Below, piece after piece: positions 1 to 5,265 of a stretch of 5,265 nucleotides of DNA. The notes below the pieces were generated by a model. The model saw only the letters and a program-made list of their open reading frames with translations. It ran no database searches and had not been told where the DNA came from. The translations under genes and the position numbers were made by a program. The stretch's first letter is position 1. Each line of letters opens with the position of its first letter. Source of the DNA: Gammaproteobacteria bacterium (GTDB lineage Bacteria; Pseudomonadota; Gammaproteobacteria; J044); NCBI GenBank assembly GCA_026995955.1, contig JALWNJ010000155.1:1-5265 (forward strand), written 5' to 3'.

Positions 1-1
1 C

Positions 2-355
2 TTCATCTGCCGCGAACAGGGCTCCGGTACCCGCGAGGTGATCCAGGAATACATGATCAGCCAGGGCATCGAACGGGAGCAGCTGGGCGTGTGCCTGGAG
101 CTGGGCAGCTCGGAGGCCATCAAGGGCGCGGTGCAGGCCGGGATGGGGGTGTCGATCCTGTCGCGCACCACCATCGGCAAGGAGCTTCAGCTTGGCATTC
201 TCAAGGGCATCCCGCTCGATCCGCCACTGGAGCGGCCGTTCTCCTTCGTACGCCAGCGGCAGAAGTTTCGCTCCCGCGCGATGGAGGAACTGCTCGACTT
301 CGCCCGCAACTACTGCGAGGTCCCCGGCACCGCGGCCGGGGGGCGCGGCGCATGA
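2..355 (+). CDS. LysR-family transcriptional regulator, C-terminal part (5' end outside window)
   Basis: This is the C-terminal ~117 residues of a LysR-type transcriptional regulator. The reading frame is open from base 2 and ends at TGA 353-355. It covers the second half of the periplasmic-binding-protein-like effector domain. The REQGSGTR motif near the start, ELGSSEAIKGAV followed by QAGMGVSILSR, and a closing segment with FVRQRQKFRS and a terminal helix are the usual landmarks of the CysL/CbbR-like branch. The DNA-binding winged helix-turn-helix lies upstream and is not visible. GTG 38 is only an internal codon, because the domain clearly continues upstream of it. The last four bases overlap the next gene (ATGA), so the regulator is probably co-transcribed with the two genes that follow. 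The effector and target genes cannot be told from this fragment. Family assignment is secure; the subfamily is not. Confidence 0.88.
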   Translation, partial: FICREQGSGTREVIQEYMISQGIEREQLGVCLELGSSEAIKGAVQAGMGVSILSRTTIGKELQLGILKGIPLDPPLERPFSFVRQRQKFRSRAMEELLDFARNYCEVPGTAAGGRGA

Positions 356-756
356 TCGGCGGCATGGGACCTCCCGGATTCCCGTCGGGACTTGCGGCCG
401 GCAGCCCCGAGGAGCAGAAGCTGCGCCGCCTCTACCGCAGCCTCGACGAGGAGGGGAAACGCACGCTGCTGGCCTTTGCCGAGTTCCTGGCCGAGCGGCG
501 GCAGGAAGCAGCCCCAGCCGATGCGCCTCTGCCGGAACCGCTCGACATCCCGCGTCCCGAGAACGAGAGCGTTCCGAAGGCCATCCGGCGCCTGGCCGAG
601 ACCTACCCCATGATCGACCGCGACCGGCTGTTCCAGCAGACCTCGGCGCTGATGGCGCAGCATGTGATGCAGGGGCGACCCGCCGCCGAGGTCATCGACG
701 AGCTGGAGGCGCTGTTCGCCGAGACCTACCGCAGGATGGTGGAAGGAGAGGAATGA
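352..756 (+). CDS. Conserved-looking small soluble protein of unknown function (134 aa)
   Basis: I do not recognise this family. The 134-residue product is acidic and has no cysteine, no signal peptide and no membrane segment. Three regions can be seen. A Gly/Pro-rich N-terminus (1-18) precedes a helical segment at about 19-51 (SPEEQKLRRLYRSL, then TLLAFAEFLAERR). A Pro/Ala-rich linker at about 52-70 follows. A second helical region at about 73-130 contains AIRRLAETYPMIDRDRLF and ends with an acidic helix. ATG 352 is chosen because it overlaps the lysR stop as ATGA; ATG 364 is a possible alternative. The ribosome site before 352 is weak, which fits translational coupling. The stop overlaps the start of the transporter gene, again as ATGA. 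Its place between a regulator and a PerM-type transporter suggests a linked role, but this is only inference. Confidence 0.8.
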   Translation: MIGGMGPPGFPSGLAAGSPEEQKLRRLYRSLDEEGKRTLLAFAEFLAERRQEAAPADAPLPEPLDIPRPENESVPKAIRRLAETYPMIDRDRLFQQTSALMAQHVMQGRPAAEVIDELEALFAETYRRMVEGEE

Positions 757-1811
757 ACTCGCCGCTGCGCCTCTGGTATCAGCGCTACTTCTCCGACCCG
801 CAGGTGCTGGCCCTGGCCCTGCTGCTGGTGGTTGGCGTGGCGGTGGTGGTGCTGTGGGGGCGCATCCTGGCGCCGCTCATCGCTGCCGTGATTATCGCCT
901 TCCTGCTCGATGCCGCCGTCGAGCGGCTGGCCTGCTGTCCCGGCATGCCACGGCTGGTGGCGGTAGGCATCGTGTTCACCCTGTTCATGGCCCTGGTGAT
1001 CGGCATCCTGCTGATCCTGGTGCCGCTGGTGCTGCAGCAGGCCGGGCAGTTGCTGCGCGAGGTGCCGGCCATGCTCAGCCATGGCCAGCAGGCGCTGATG
1101 CAGTTGTCGCAGCACTATCCGGCGCTGTTCTCCGAACAGCAGGCGCTGGCGCTCATCGACGTGCTGCGTGGCGAGGCGGCGCGGCTGGGGCAGCGCATCC
1201 TGTCGCTGTCGCTGGCCTCGCTGATCAGTGTCATTGCCCTGCTGGTGTACCTGGTGCTGGTGCCGCTGCTGGTGTTCTTCTTCCTCAAGGACAAGGCGCT
1301 CATCCTCGCCTGGCTGCGGCGCTTCCTGCCGGTGCGCAACGGCCTGGTACGGCAGGTCTGGCGGGAGGTGCACGCCGGGCTCGGCAGCTATGTGCGCGGC
1401 AAGTTTCTGGAGATTCTCATCGTCTGGTTCGTCACCTGGGTGACCTTTCTGCTGCTGGGCATGAACTACGCCATGCTGCTCTCGGTACTGGTGGGCCTGT
1501 CGGTCATCATTCCCTATGTGGGCGCGGCGGTGGTGACCATCCCGGTGGCCGTGGTGGCCTATCTGCAATGGGGGCTGGACAGCGCGTTCTGGTACGCACT
1601 GGTCGCCTATGGGGTGATCCAGTTCCTCGACGGCAATCTGCTGGTGCCGCTGCTGTTCTCCGAGGTGGTCAAGCTGCATCCGGTGGCCATCATCGCCGCG
1701 GTGCTCTTCTTCGGCGGCCTGTGGGGCCTGTGGGGCGTGTTCTTCGCGATTCCGCTGGCCACTGTGGTCAAGGCCGTGCTGCATGCCTGGCCCAGTGGGG
1801 AGCCGGCCTGA
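753..1811 (+). CDS. perM: PerM-like AI-2E family transporter (UPF0118), inner-membrane permease
   Basis: This 352-residue polytopic inner-membrane protein belongs to the AI-2E/PerM family and is about the length of E. coli PerM. Hydrophobic segments lie at about 17-35, 38-52, 67-95, 150-178, 218-236, 238-270, 276-295 and 308-345. A hydrophilic stretch at about 96-148 separates the first three from the rest. Diagnostic stretches are FSDP at 13-16, YLVLVPLLVFFFLKDK at 166-181, IPYVGAAVVTIPV at 253-265, LDGNLLVPLLFSE at 292-304, LHP at 308-310, GGLWGLWGVFFAIPLA at 321-336 and the HAWPSG tail. These match E. coli PerM closely as I recall it. Family members export small molecules or act in ion exchange; the PerM substrate is not established, so autoinducer-2 transport should not be assumed. 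ATG 753 is preceded by a strong GGAGAGGA-type ribosome site and overlaps the previous stop. Confidence 0.9.
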   Translation: MNSPLRLWYQRYFSDPQVLALALLLVVGVAVVVLWGRILAPLIAAVIIAFLLDAAVERLACCPGMPRLVAVGIVFTLFMALVIGILLILVPLVLQQAGQLLREVPAMLSHGQQALMQLSQHYPALFSEQQALALIDVLRGEAARLGQRILSLSLASLISVIALLVYLVLVPLLVFFFLKDKALILAWLRRFLPVRNGLVRQVWREVHAGLGSYVRGKFLEILIVWFVTWVTFLLLGMNYAMLLSVLVGLSVIIPYVGAAVVTIPVAVVAYLQWGLDSAFWYALVAYGVIQFLDGNLLVPLLFSEVVKLHPVAIIAAVLFFGGLWGLWGVFFAIPLATVVKAVLHAWPSGEPA

Positions 1812-1826
1812 AGCCCATCCCGGGCT
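1812..1826. terminator. Small hairpin between convergent perM and PIN-PhoH genes
   Basis: AGCCC (1812-1816) and GGGCT (1822-1826) can pair around a five-base loop in the 13-bp gap between the two convergent stop codons. The stem is short and neither side has a clear T-run, so it is at best a weak shared transcription stop. It is listed because nothing else in this junction could separate the two transcripts. Confidence 0.2.
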
Positions 1827-3231
1827 ATAGTCGTTCTGATGCGAAGTCCGCCAGCCGCGAGCGTTCGCCCCGTCGCAGGGTGATGTGCCCACTGTGTGGC
1901 CAGTGCTTGAACCGGTCCACCACGAAGGTGAGTCCGGACGAGGTCTCGGTGAGGTAGGGCGTGTCGATCTGGGCGACATTGCCCAGGCACACCACCTTGG
2001 TGCCGGGCCCGGCACGGGTCACCAGGGTCTTCATCTGCTTGGGCGTGAGGTTCTGTGCCTCGTCGAGGATGATGTAGCGGTTGAGGAAGGTGCGCCCGCG
2101 CATGAAGTTGAGCGAGCGGATCTTGATGCGGTTGCTGATCAGGTCGTTGGTGGCGGCCCGGCCCCAGTCGCCGCCGGCCTCGGAGTGGGTCAGCACCTCG
2201 AGGTTGTCCATCAGCGCGCCCATCCAGGGGGTCATCTTCTCCTCCTCGGTGCCGGGCAGGAAGCCGATGTCCTCGCCCACCGGCACGGTGACGCGGGTCA
2301 TGATGATCTCCTTGTAGCGGTTCTCCTCCAGGGTCTGTGCCAGGCCGGCGGCCAGCGTGAGCAGGGTCTTGCCGGTACCGGCGGCGCCCACCAGGGTGAC
2401 AAAGTCGATCTCCGGGTCCATCAACAGGTTGAGGGCGAAGTTCTGCTCCATGTTGCGGGCATTGATGCCCCACACGGTATGGCGCGGACTGGTGTAGTCC
2501 AGCGCCTGCTCGATGATCGCCTCGCCATCACCCACCTCGCGCACGATGGCGGAGAAGGGCTGGTCGCCACCCATGTGGATGCAGTGGTTGGGGAGCCAGC
2601 GCTCGGTGAGCGGGCCGCGGATGCGGTAGAAGGTACGGCCCTCCTCCTGCCAGGACTCCATGTCCCGGCTGTGGCTGTCCCAGAAGTCTTCCGGCAGCTC
2701 GCAGTAGCCGGAATAGAGCAGGCTGACATCGTCCAGCACGCGGTCGTTGTAGTAGTCCTCGGCGTGCACGCCGACCACCGCGGCCTTGATGCGCAGGTTG
2801 ATGTCTTTGGAGACCAAGGTTACGCGGCGGTCGCGCTCGGTCTCCTGCAGCGCCAGTGCGGTGGCCAGGATGTTGTTGTCGGGCACGCTGCCGGGCAGGC
2901 CTTCGGGCAGGGCGGCAGGCATTACCCGGGTCTGGAAGTAGAGCTTGCCGCTGGGCGCGAAGTCGTTCTCCATCATTTCCGGCGGCGCCAGCGGGATGCC
3001 GTGACCGATCTGCTCGGCGTCGAGCCCGCTCATCAGCTCGTCGAGGAAGCGGCTGACCTGGCGCACGTTGCGCGATACCTCGGACATGCCCTTCTTGGCC
3101 TTGTCCAGTTCTTCCAGTACCACCATGGGCAGGAAGAGATCGTGTTCCTTGAAGCGGAACAGCGAGGTGGGATCGTGCATCAGCACATTGGTGTCGAGGA
3201 CGAACAGGCGTTTTCCGTTGGCTTCTGTCAC
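1825..3231 (-). CDS. PIN domain-PhoH ATPase fusion protein (PhoH2 type; putative RNase/RNA helicase)
   Basis: This 468-residue cytoplasmic protein joins an N-terminal PIN nuclease domain to a C-terminal PhoH P-loop ATPase, the PhoH2 architecture. Characterised PhoH2 proteins unwind and cleave RNA using ATP. The PIN domain (about 8-150) opens with FVLDTNVL, placing an acidic residue at D13. Further candidate metal ligands are E40/E41 in VVLEELD, D118 and D143. The PhoH domain (about 255-468) has Walker A GAAGTGKT at 282-289, Walker B YIILDEAQN with D390/E391, a QID segment and the closing GERSRLA motif. All key residues are present, so it should be active. GTG 3231 is chosen because AAGGAG lies five bases upstream; ATG 3249 and ATG 3255 are in frame but lack a ribosome site. 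The frame stays open to 3396, but that stretch crosses the terminator and the end of bcp. No antitoxin-like gene sits directly upstream. Confidence 0.92.
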   Translation of the reverse strand: MTEANGKRLFVLDTNVLMHDPTSLFRFKEHDLFLPMVVLEELDKAKKGMSEVSRNVRQVSRFLDELMSGLDAEQIGHGIPLAPPEMMENDFAPSGKLYFQTRVMPAALPEGLPGSVPDNNILATALALQETERDRRVTLVSKDINLRIKAAVVGVHAEDYYNDRVLDDVSLLYSGYCELPEDFWDSHSRDMESWQEEGRTFYRIRGPLTERWLPNHCIHMGGDQPFSAIVREVGDGEAIIEQALDYTSPRHTVWGINARNMEQNFALNLLMDPEIDFVTLVGAAGTGKTLLTLAAGLAQTLEENRYKEIIMTRVTVPVGEDIGFLPGTEEEKMTPWMGALMDNLEVLTHSEAGGDWGRAATNDLISNRIKIRSLNFMRGRTFLNRYIILDEAQNLTPKQMKTLVTRAGPGTKVVCLGNVAQIDTPYLTETSSGLTFVVDRFKHWPHSGHITLRRGERSRLADFASERL

Positions 3232-3236
3232 GATGA

Positions 3237-3242
3237 CTCCTT
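3237..3242 (-). promoter_or_regulatory. Ribosome binding site fixing the GTG start of the PIN-PhoH gene
   Basis: Read on the minus strand, AAGGAG ends five bases before GTG 3231. The two in-frame ATG codons at 3255 and 3249 lie upstream of or next to this site and have no purine-rich site of their own. The spacing therefore favours the GTG codon as the true start. Confidence 0.7.
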
Positions 3243-3261
3243 GTTTCATCTTCATCGGCAA

Positions 3262-3296
3262 TGGAAACGAAACACGCCCGCACGGGGCGGGCGTGT
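3262..3296 (-). terminator. Rho-independent terminator after gcvR-bcp
   Basis: The arms ACACGCCCGC (3272-3281) and GCGGGCGTGT (3287-3296) form a perfect 10-bp GC-rich stem around a five-base loop. On the minus strand the stem is followed by TTTCGTTT, a broken T-tract. It begins about 60 bp beyond the bcp stop, as expected for the end of the gcvR-bcp transcript. The T-tract is interrupted, so some read-through into the PIN-PhoH gene, which starts about 30 bp further on, is plausible. Confidence 0.72.
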
Positions 3297-3358
3297 CACG
3301 GAGAGCAGGCGGGGCAGGGCAGCGGCCCGGCAGGCGAGCGGGGTGTCGGGACCGGGCT

Positions 3359-3829
3359 TCACAGTTCCTTGACGGCCTCCAGGACTTCCTCGACATGGCC
3401 CTTGACCTTCACCTTGCGCCATTCACGGCGCAGGATGCCGTCCCGGTCGATGAGGAAGGTGCTGCGTTCGATGCCGCGGACCTTCTTGCCGTACATGTTC
3501 TTCATTTTGATGACATCGTACAGCGTGCACACCACCTCGTCCGGGTCCGAGATGAGGTCGAAGGGCAGCTGGAACTTTTCGCGGAAGCGTTCGTGCGAGG
3601 CAAGCGAATCGCGCGAGACGCCAAGGATGACGGTCTTGCGGCTGGTGAACCTGCGCCAGTGATCACGGAAGTCCTGTGCCTCCTGGCTGCAGCCGGGGGT
3701 GTTGTCCTTGGGATAGAAGTACAGGACCACATTGCGCTCGCCCCGGAAGTCCGACAGGCGGATGGTCCGGTTGCGGGTGGCCGGGGCCTCGAAGTCCGGC
3801 GCCGGCTTGCCGATTTCGGGCTTGCTCAT
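3359..3829 (-). CDS. bcp: Thiol peroxidase Bcp (peroxiredoxin, PrxQ/Bcp family)
   Basis: This 156-residue cytoplasmic peroxiredoxin reduces hydrogen peroxide and organic hydroperoxides with thiol donors. Its length equals that of E. coli Bcp. The thioredoxin-like fold shows PAPDFEAPA near residues 9-17, VVLYFYPKDNTPGC with the peroxidatic cysteine at C47, ILGVSRDS at 68-75, the LISDPDEVVC segment at 92-101 and STFLIDRDG at 123-131. The i+5 position that holds the resolving cysteine in E. coli Bcp is Q52 here. The only other cysteine is C101, which aligns with a second E. coli cysteine not required for activity there, to my knowledge. The protein may therefore work in a 1-Cys manner or use an external thiol. 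ATG 3829 has AAGGAG seven bases upstream and overlaps the gcvR stop as ATGA, so translation of the two is probably coupled. Confidence 0.94.
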   Translation of the reverse strand: MSKPEIGKPAPDFEAPATRNRTIRLSDFRGERNVVLYFYPKDNTPGCSQEAQDFRDHWRRFTSRKTVILGVSRDSLASHERFREKFQLPFDLISDPDEVVCTLYDVIKMKNMYGKKVRGIERSTFLIDRDGILRREWRKVKVKGHVEEVLEAVKEL

Positions 3830-4368
3830 GTGGGGGCTCCTTCTCGTTTCTGGCTGGGTTGCATCTGGCCGTCCAGGCCGTATTCCTGGCACAGGGATTC
3901 GAAGTCCTGCAGCAGCGCGTCGTGCGCCAAGCCCGCTGGCAGCAATACCTGCATGTCCACCGAGAACATGGGCGTTGCGGTGTGCGCCGCTGCCTCGCTG
4001 CGCGTTTCCATGCGCTCGATGTTGATGCCGCGGTCGCTCAGGAAGCGGGCCACGCGGTTGACGATGCCGGGATGATCCATGGCCGTGACCCGAACCGTCC
4101 AGTGCTCCCCTGCGGGCGCACCCGGCTCGGGACCGGCCTGGCGCAGCGCCACCGAATACCGGTTTTCCTCGGCAGCCTGCCACAGGCCCTGTTCCAGTGC
4201 CGCGATCCGCTGCCGGTCGCCCTCGATCAGCATGTTGAGTGCAAACACGCCATCCAGCGTCGCCATGTGGCTGTCGAGGACATTGCACTGATGTTCGAGC
4301 ACGCGCTCGGTGATCTCGCGCACGATGCCGGGACGATCGTCGGCAAGTATGGAAAGGACGAGACGCAT
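3826..4368 (-). CDS. gcvR: GcvR-like glycine cleavage system regulator, two ACT domains
   Basis: The 180-residue protein consists of two ACT ligand-binding domains at about 3-73 and 89-168. Each carries the family turn motif: DRPGIV at 11-16 and DHPGIV at 98-103. In E. coli, GcvR binds the LysR-type activator GcvA and represses the glycine cleavage operon when glycine is scarce. Size, tandem ACT layout and position directly before bcp agree with that assignment. ATG 4368 is chosen because the ACT fold begins at residue 2-3 and AGGGA lies about nine bases upstream. The C-terminal tail beyond residue 168 is polar and probably unstructured. The TGA overlaps the bcp ATG. No gcvA or glycine cleavage gene is present here, so control of gcv genes is inferred from the family, and other ACT-domain regulators remain possible. 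Confidence 0.85.
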   Translation of the reverse strand: MRLVLSILADDRPGIVREITERVLEHQCNVLDSHMATLDGVFALNMLIEGDRQRIAALEQGLWQAAEENRYSVALRQAGPEPGAPAGEHWTVRVTAMDHPGIVNRVARFLSDRGINIERMETRSEAAAHTATPMFSVDMQVLLPAGLAHDALLQDFESLCQEYGLDGQMQPSQKREGAPT

Positions 4369-4490
4369 GGCAGGGTTCCCTGTGACCGTTACGGAAAGGT
4401 TAGCAGCTTGCCCGGTTCGGTGGAACACCTGTTGCCGGCCCGGGCGACGCGTTAATATCGGAATTCGTCTACCATTCCATCGGATGCCTG
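4369..4490. promoter_or_regulatory. Divergent intergenic region between gcvR and the last gene
   Basis: These 122 bp must drive gcvR leftward and, probably, the exported protein gene rightward. For gcvR I see only a weak -10-like TAACCT on the minus strand (4397-4402) with no good -35 at the right distance. The rightward signal is stronger and is listed separately. No riboswitch-like fold, small ORF or repeat stands out. Confidence 0.55.
4432..4458 (+). promoter_or_regulatory. Candidate sigma-70-like promoter for the exported protein gene
   Basis: TTGCCG (4432-4437) and TAATAT (4453-4458) resemble -35 and -10 boxes. The 15-bp spacer is shorter than the usual 17. TAATAT is conspicuous because its surroundings are GC-rich. 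The 8-bp palindrome GCCCGGGC (4438-4445) lies inside the spacer and could be a regulator site, though it may be chance. A transcript would start near 4465, ahead of all candidate start codons. Confidence 0.4.
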
Positions 4491-5265
4491 ATGCCGTCGT
4501 CCATTTGCAAGGATCCGTCGCATGCGCACTTCCGCCCCGGGACAGGGTTGAGATTGCTGGGCCTGTTTCTGCTGCTGGTATTGGCGACCAGCATGGCATG
4601 GGCGGCCGGTGGTGACGATGCCAGTGAGCTGGCCCGGGAGATCGCGGCCGAACGCAAGCGTGTCACCGAGGCGGGGGAGCTGGGCGATGGCCGGCGCAAG
4701 GAACTGCTGGCGCGACTGGATCGTGCGGCCGAATTCCTGGATCGACGCCGCCAGGTGTTGACGCGCAGCGAGGCCCTGAAGACCCGGCTGCGCAAGGCGC
4801 CGGACGAACTGGCCGAATTGCAGCGGCGTCGTCTTCCGTCCGTGCTGTCTGCCAGTGTCCTGACTGGCTGGAGCGACACCCGACTGCAACGCGAACTGGA
4901 TCGCACCATGGATGCCATCGACCGGGTGCGCGGCGAACTGAACGCGGCAGAACGCGACCTTGCCCGTTATCTCGCGGCCGCAAAGCAGGACGGTGAGGAG
5001 CTGGTGCGCATCAATGCCCGGCTGGCCAGCCTGGTCGGCAATACCCCGGCGGCGGCTGCCGGCGCGCCGGCGAGCGGCGCAGATGCCCTGCAAGATCGCG
5101 CCGAAGTGGCCTGGCTGCAGGCGCGCCGCGACTTCCTGCGCCTGCGCCAGGACAACCTCTCGCTGCTCACGGAGTTGGCCCAGGCACGGCGTGACTTCAA
5201 CATCCGTCTGTTGCAGCGCCTGCAGGAAAATGCCGATCTTCTGCACCAGACCCTGACCGAACGCA
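4491..5265 (+). CDS. Exported coiled-coil protein, N-terminal part; possibly MscK/KefA-type mechanosensitive channel (3' end outside window)
   Basis: The frame is open from ATG 4491 to the window edge, giving 258 residues so far. A signal-peptide-like N-terminus has a hydrophobic core LLGLFLLLVLATSMA at about 22-36 and a probable cleavage after AWA (residue 38). The mature part is almost entirely charged, predicted helix with heptad-like leucines (about 44-115, 128-184 and 200-258). An Ala/Gly/Pro-rich linker at about 185-198 interrupts it. This resembles the long periplasmic coiled-coil region that precedes the membrane domain of E. coli MscK, including the helix-break-helix arrangement. Similarity of this low-complexity kind is weak evidence, and the diagnostic channel domain would lie downstream. 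Other exported coiled-coil proteins are possible. The start is uncertain: ATG 4491 has only a weak GGA upstream, while TTG 4548 would give a very short n-region. Confidence 0.6.
   Translation, partial: MPSSICKDPSHAHFRPGTGLRLLGLFLLLVLATSMAWAAGGDDASELAREIAAERKRVTEAGELGDGRRKELLARLDRAAEFLDRRRQVLTRSEALKTRLRKAPDELAELQRRRLPSVLSASVLTGWSDTRLQRELDRTMDAIDRVRGELNAAERDLARYLAAAKQDGEELVRINARLASLVGNTPAAAAGAPASGADALQDRAEVAWLQARRDFLRLRQDNLSLLTELAQARRDFNIRLLQRLQENADLLHQTLTER
4522..4551 (+). other. Possible nine-codon leader ORF, or trace of a frameshifted true start
   Basis: ATG 4522 has the best ribosome site in the region, AAGGA (4509-4513) eight bases upstream. It reads only nine codons (MRTSAPGQG) before TGA 4549-4551. 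That stop overlaps TTG 4548, which is in frame with the signal peptide. It could be a coupled leader peptide. Alternatively, a one-base indel may separate the real start from the signal peptide, since the nine residues joined to LRLLGLFLLL would make a typical signal peptide. It may also be chance. Confidence 0.25.

Noticed and set aside
2..355. Whether the truncated LysR regulator is GcvA, the partner of GcvR
   Set aside because: The REQGSGTR motif and C-terminal pattern fit the CysL/CbbR-like branch rather than GcvA, and the gene lies far from gcvR on the other strand.
726..2015. A 429-residue open frame on the minus strand opposite perM
   Set aside because: Its His/Gln/Arg-rich composition is the expected antisense of a Leu/Val-rich membrane protein gene; there is no domain, and it runs across the convergent junction into the PIN-PhoH gene.
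1885..3372. A 495-residue open frame on the + strand opposite PIN-PhoH
   Set aside because: It mirrors the codon structure of the well-supported minus-strand gene, has a Val/Gly/His/Gln-rich composition typical of antisense frames in GC-rich DNA, and shows no recognisable motif.
3232..3396. N-terminal extension of the PIN-PhoH protein to an upstream ATG
   Set aside because: The extension would be translated from the bcp 3' end and the terminator stem, has low-complexity Arg/Pro/Ala content, and the PIN fold already begins just after GTG 3231, which has a good ribosome site.
4369..4490. Glycine riboswitch ahead of gcvR
   Set aside because: Only 122 bp are available and I see no tandem aptamer-like conserved segments; the ribosome site of gcvR is directly preceded by unstructured sequence.
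4452..5246. A 264-residue minus-strand open frame opposite the exported coiled-coil gene
   Set aside because: The + strand frame has a signal peptide and consistent coiled-coil composition, while the minus frame shows neither motifs nor a ribosome site.
1..5265. CRISPR array, mobile element, tRNA/rRNA or defence cluster
   Set aside because: No spaced direct repeats, transposase or integrase motifs, terminal inverted repeats or RNA gene signatures were seen; the genes are compact and of uniform composition.

Overview
The window is GC-rich, densely coded DNA that reads as an ordinary core-genome segment of a non-enteric gammaproteobacterium. Three things support this: the E. coli-type PerM, Bcp and GcvR proteins, the gcvR-bcp gene pair, and the gammaproteobacterial style of the PIN-PhoH protein. 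The genus cannot be fixed from the sequence; a Chromatiales-like lineage is only a guess.

Layout. Positions 1-1811 (+ strand) hold three genes joined by two ATGA stop/start overlaps: the C-terminal half of a LysR-family regulator (5' end outside the window), a 134-residue soluble protein of unknown function, and a PerM/AI-2E-family membrane transporter. Only 13 bp separate the transporter from the convergent PIN-PhoH ATPase gene (1825-3231, - strand). Upstream of that gene, on the same strand, lie a strong hairpin terminator (about 3262-3296) and the overlapping pair bcp (3359-3829) and gcvR (3826-4368). A 122-bp divergent intergenic region (4369-4490) separates gcvR from a + strand gene that runs off the right edge. 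That gene encodes an exported, coiled-coil-rich protein, possibly the periplasmic N-terminus of an MscK/KefA-type mechanosensitive channel.

How the genes relate. gcvR and bcp are almost certainly co-transcribed and translationally coupled, joining an amino-acid-responsive ACT-domain regulator to a thiol peroxidase. The terminator after bcp suggests that the PIN-PhoH gene is a separate unit or receives only read-through. The lysR-unknown-perM set looks like one transcript. In E. coli, from memory, gcvR and bcp are adjacent and perM lies nearby, so this resembles a conserved neighbourhood.

I found no mobile element, CRISPR array, RNA gene or defence island, and no convincing undescribed system. 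The points most worth checking are the unknown 134-residue protein, the missing usual resolving cysteine in Bcp, the terminator just ahead of the PIN-PhoH gene, and the unclear start of the last gene.
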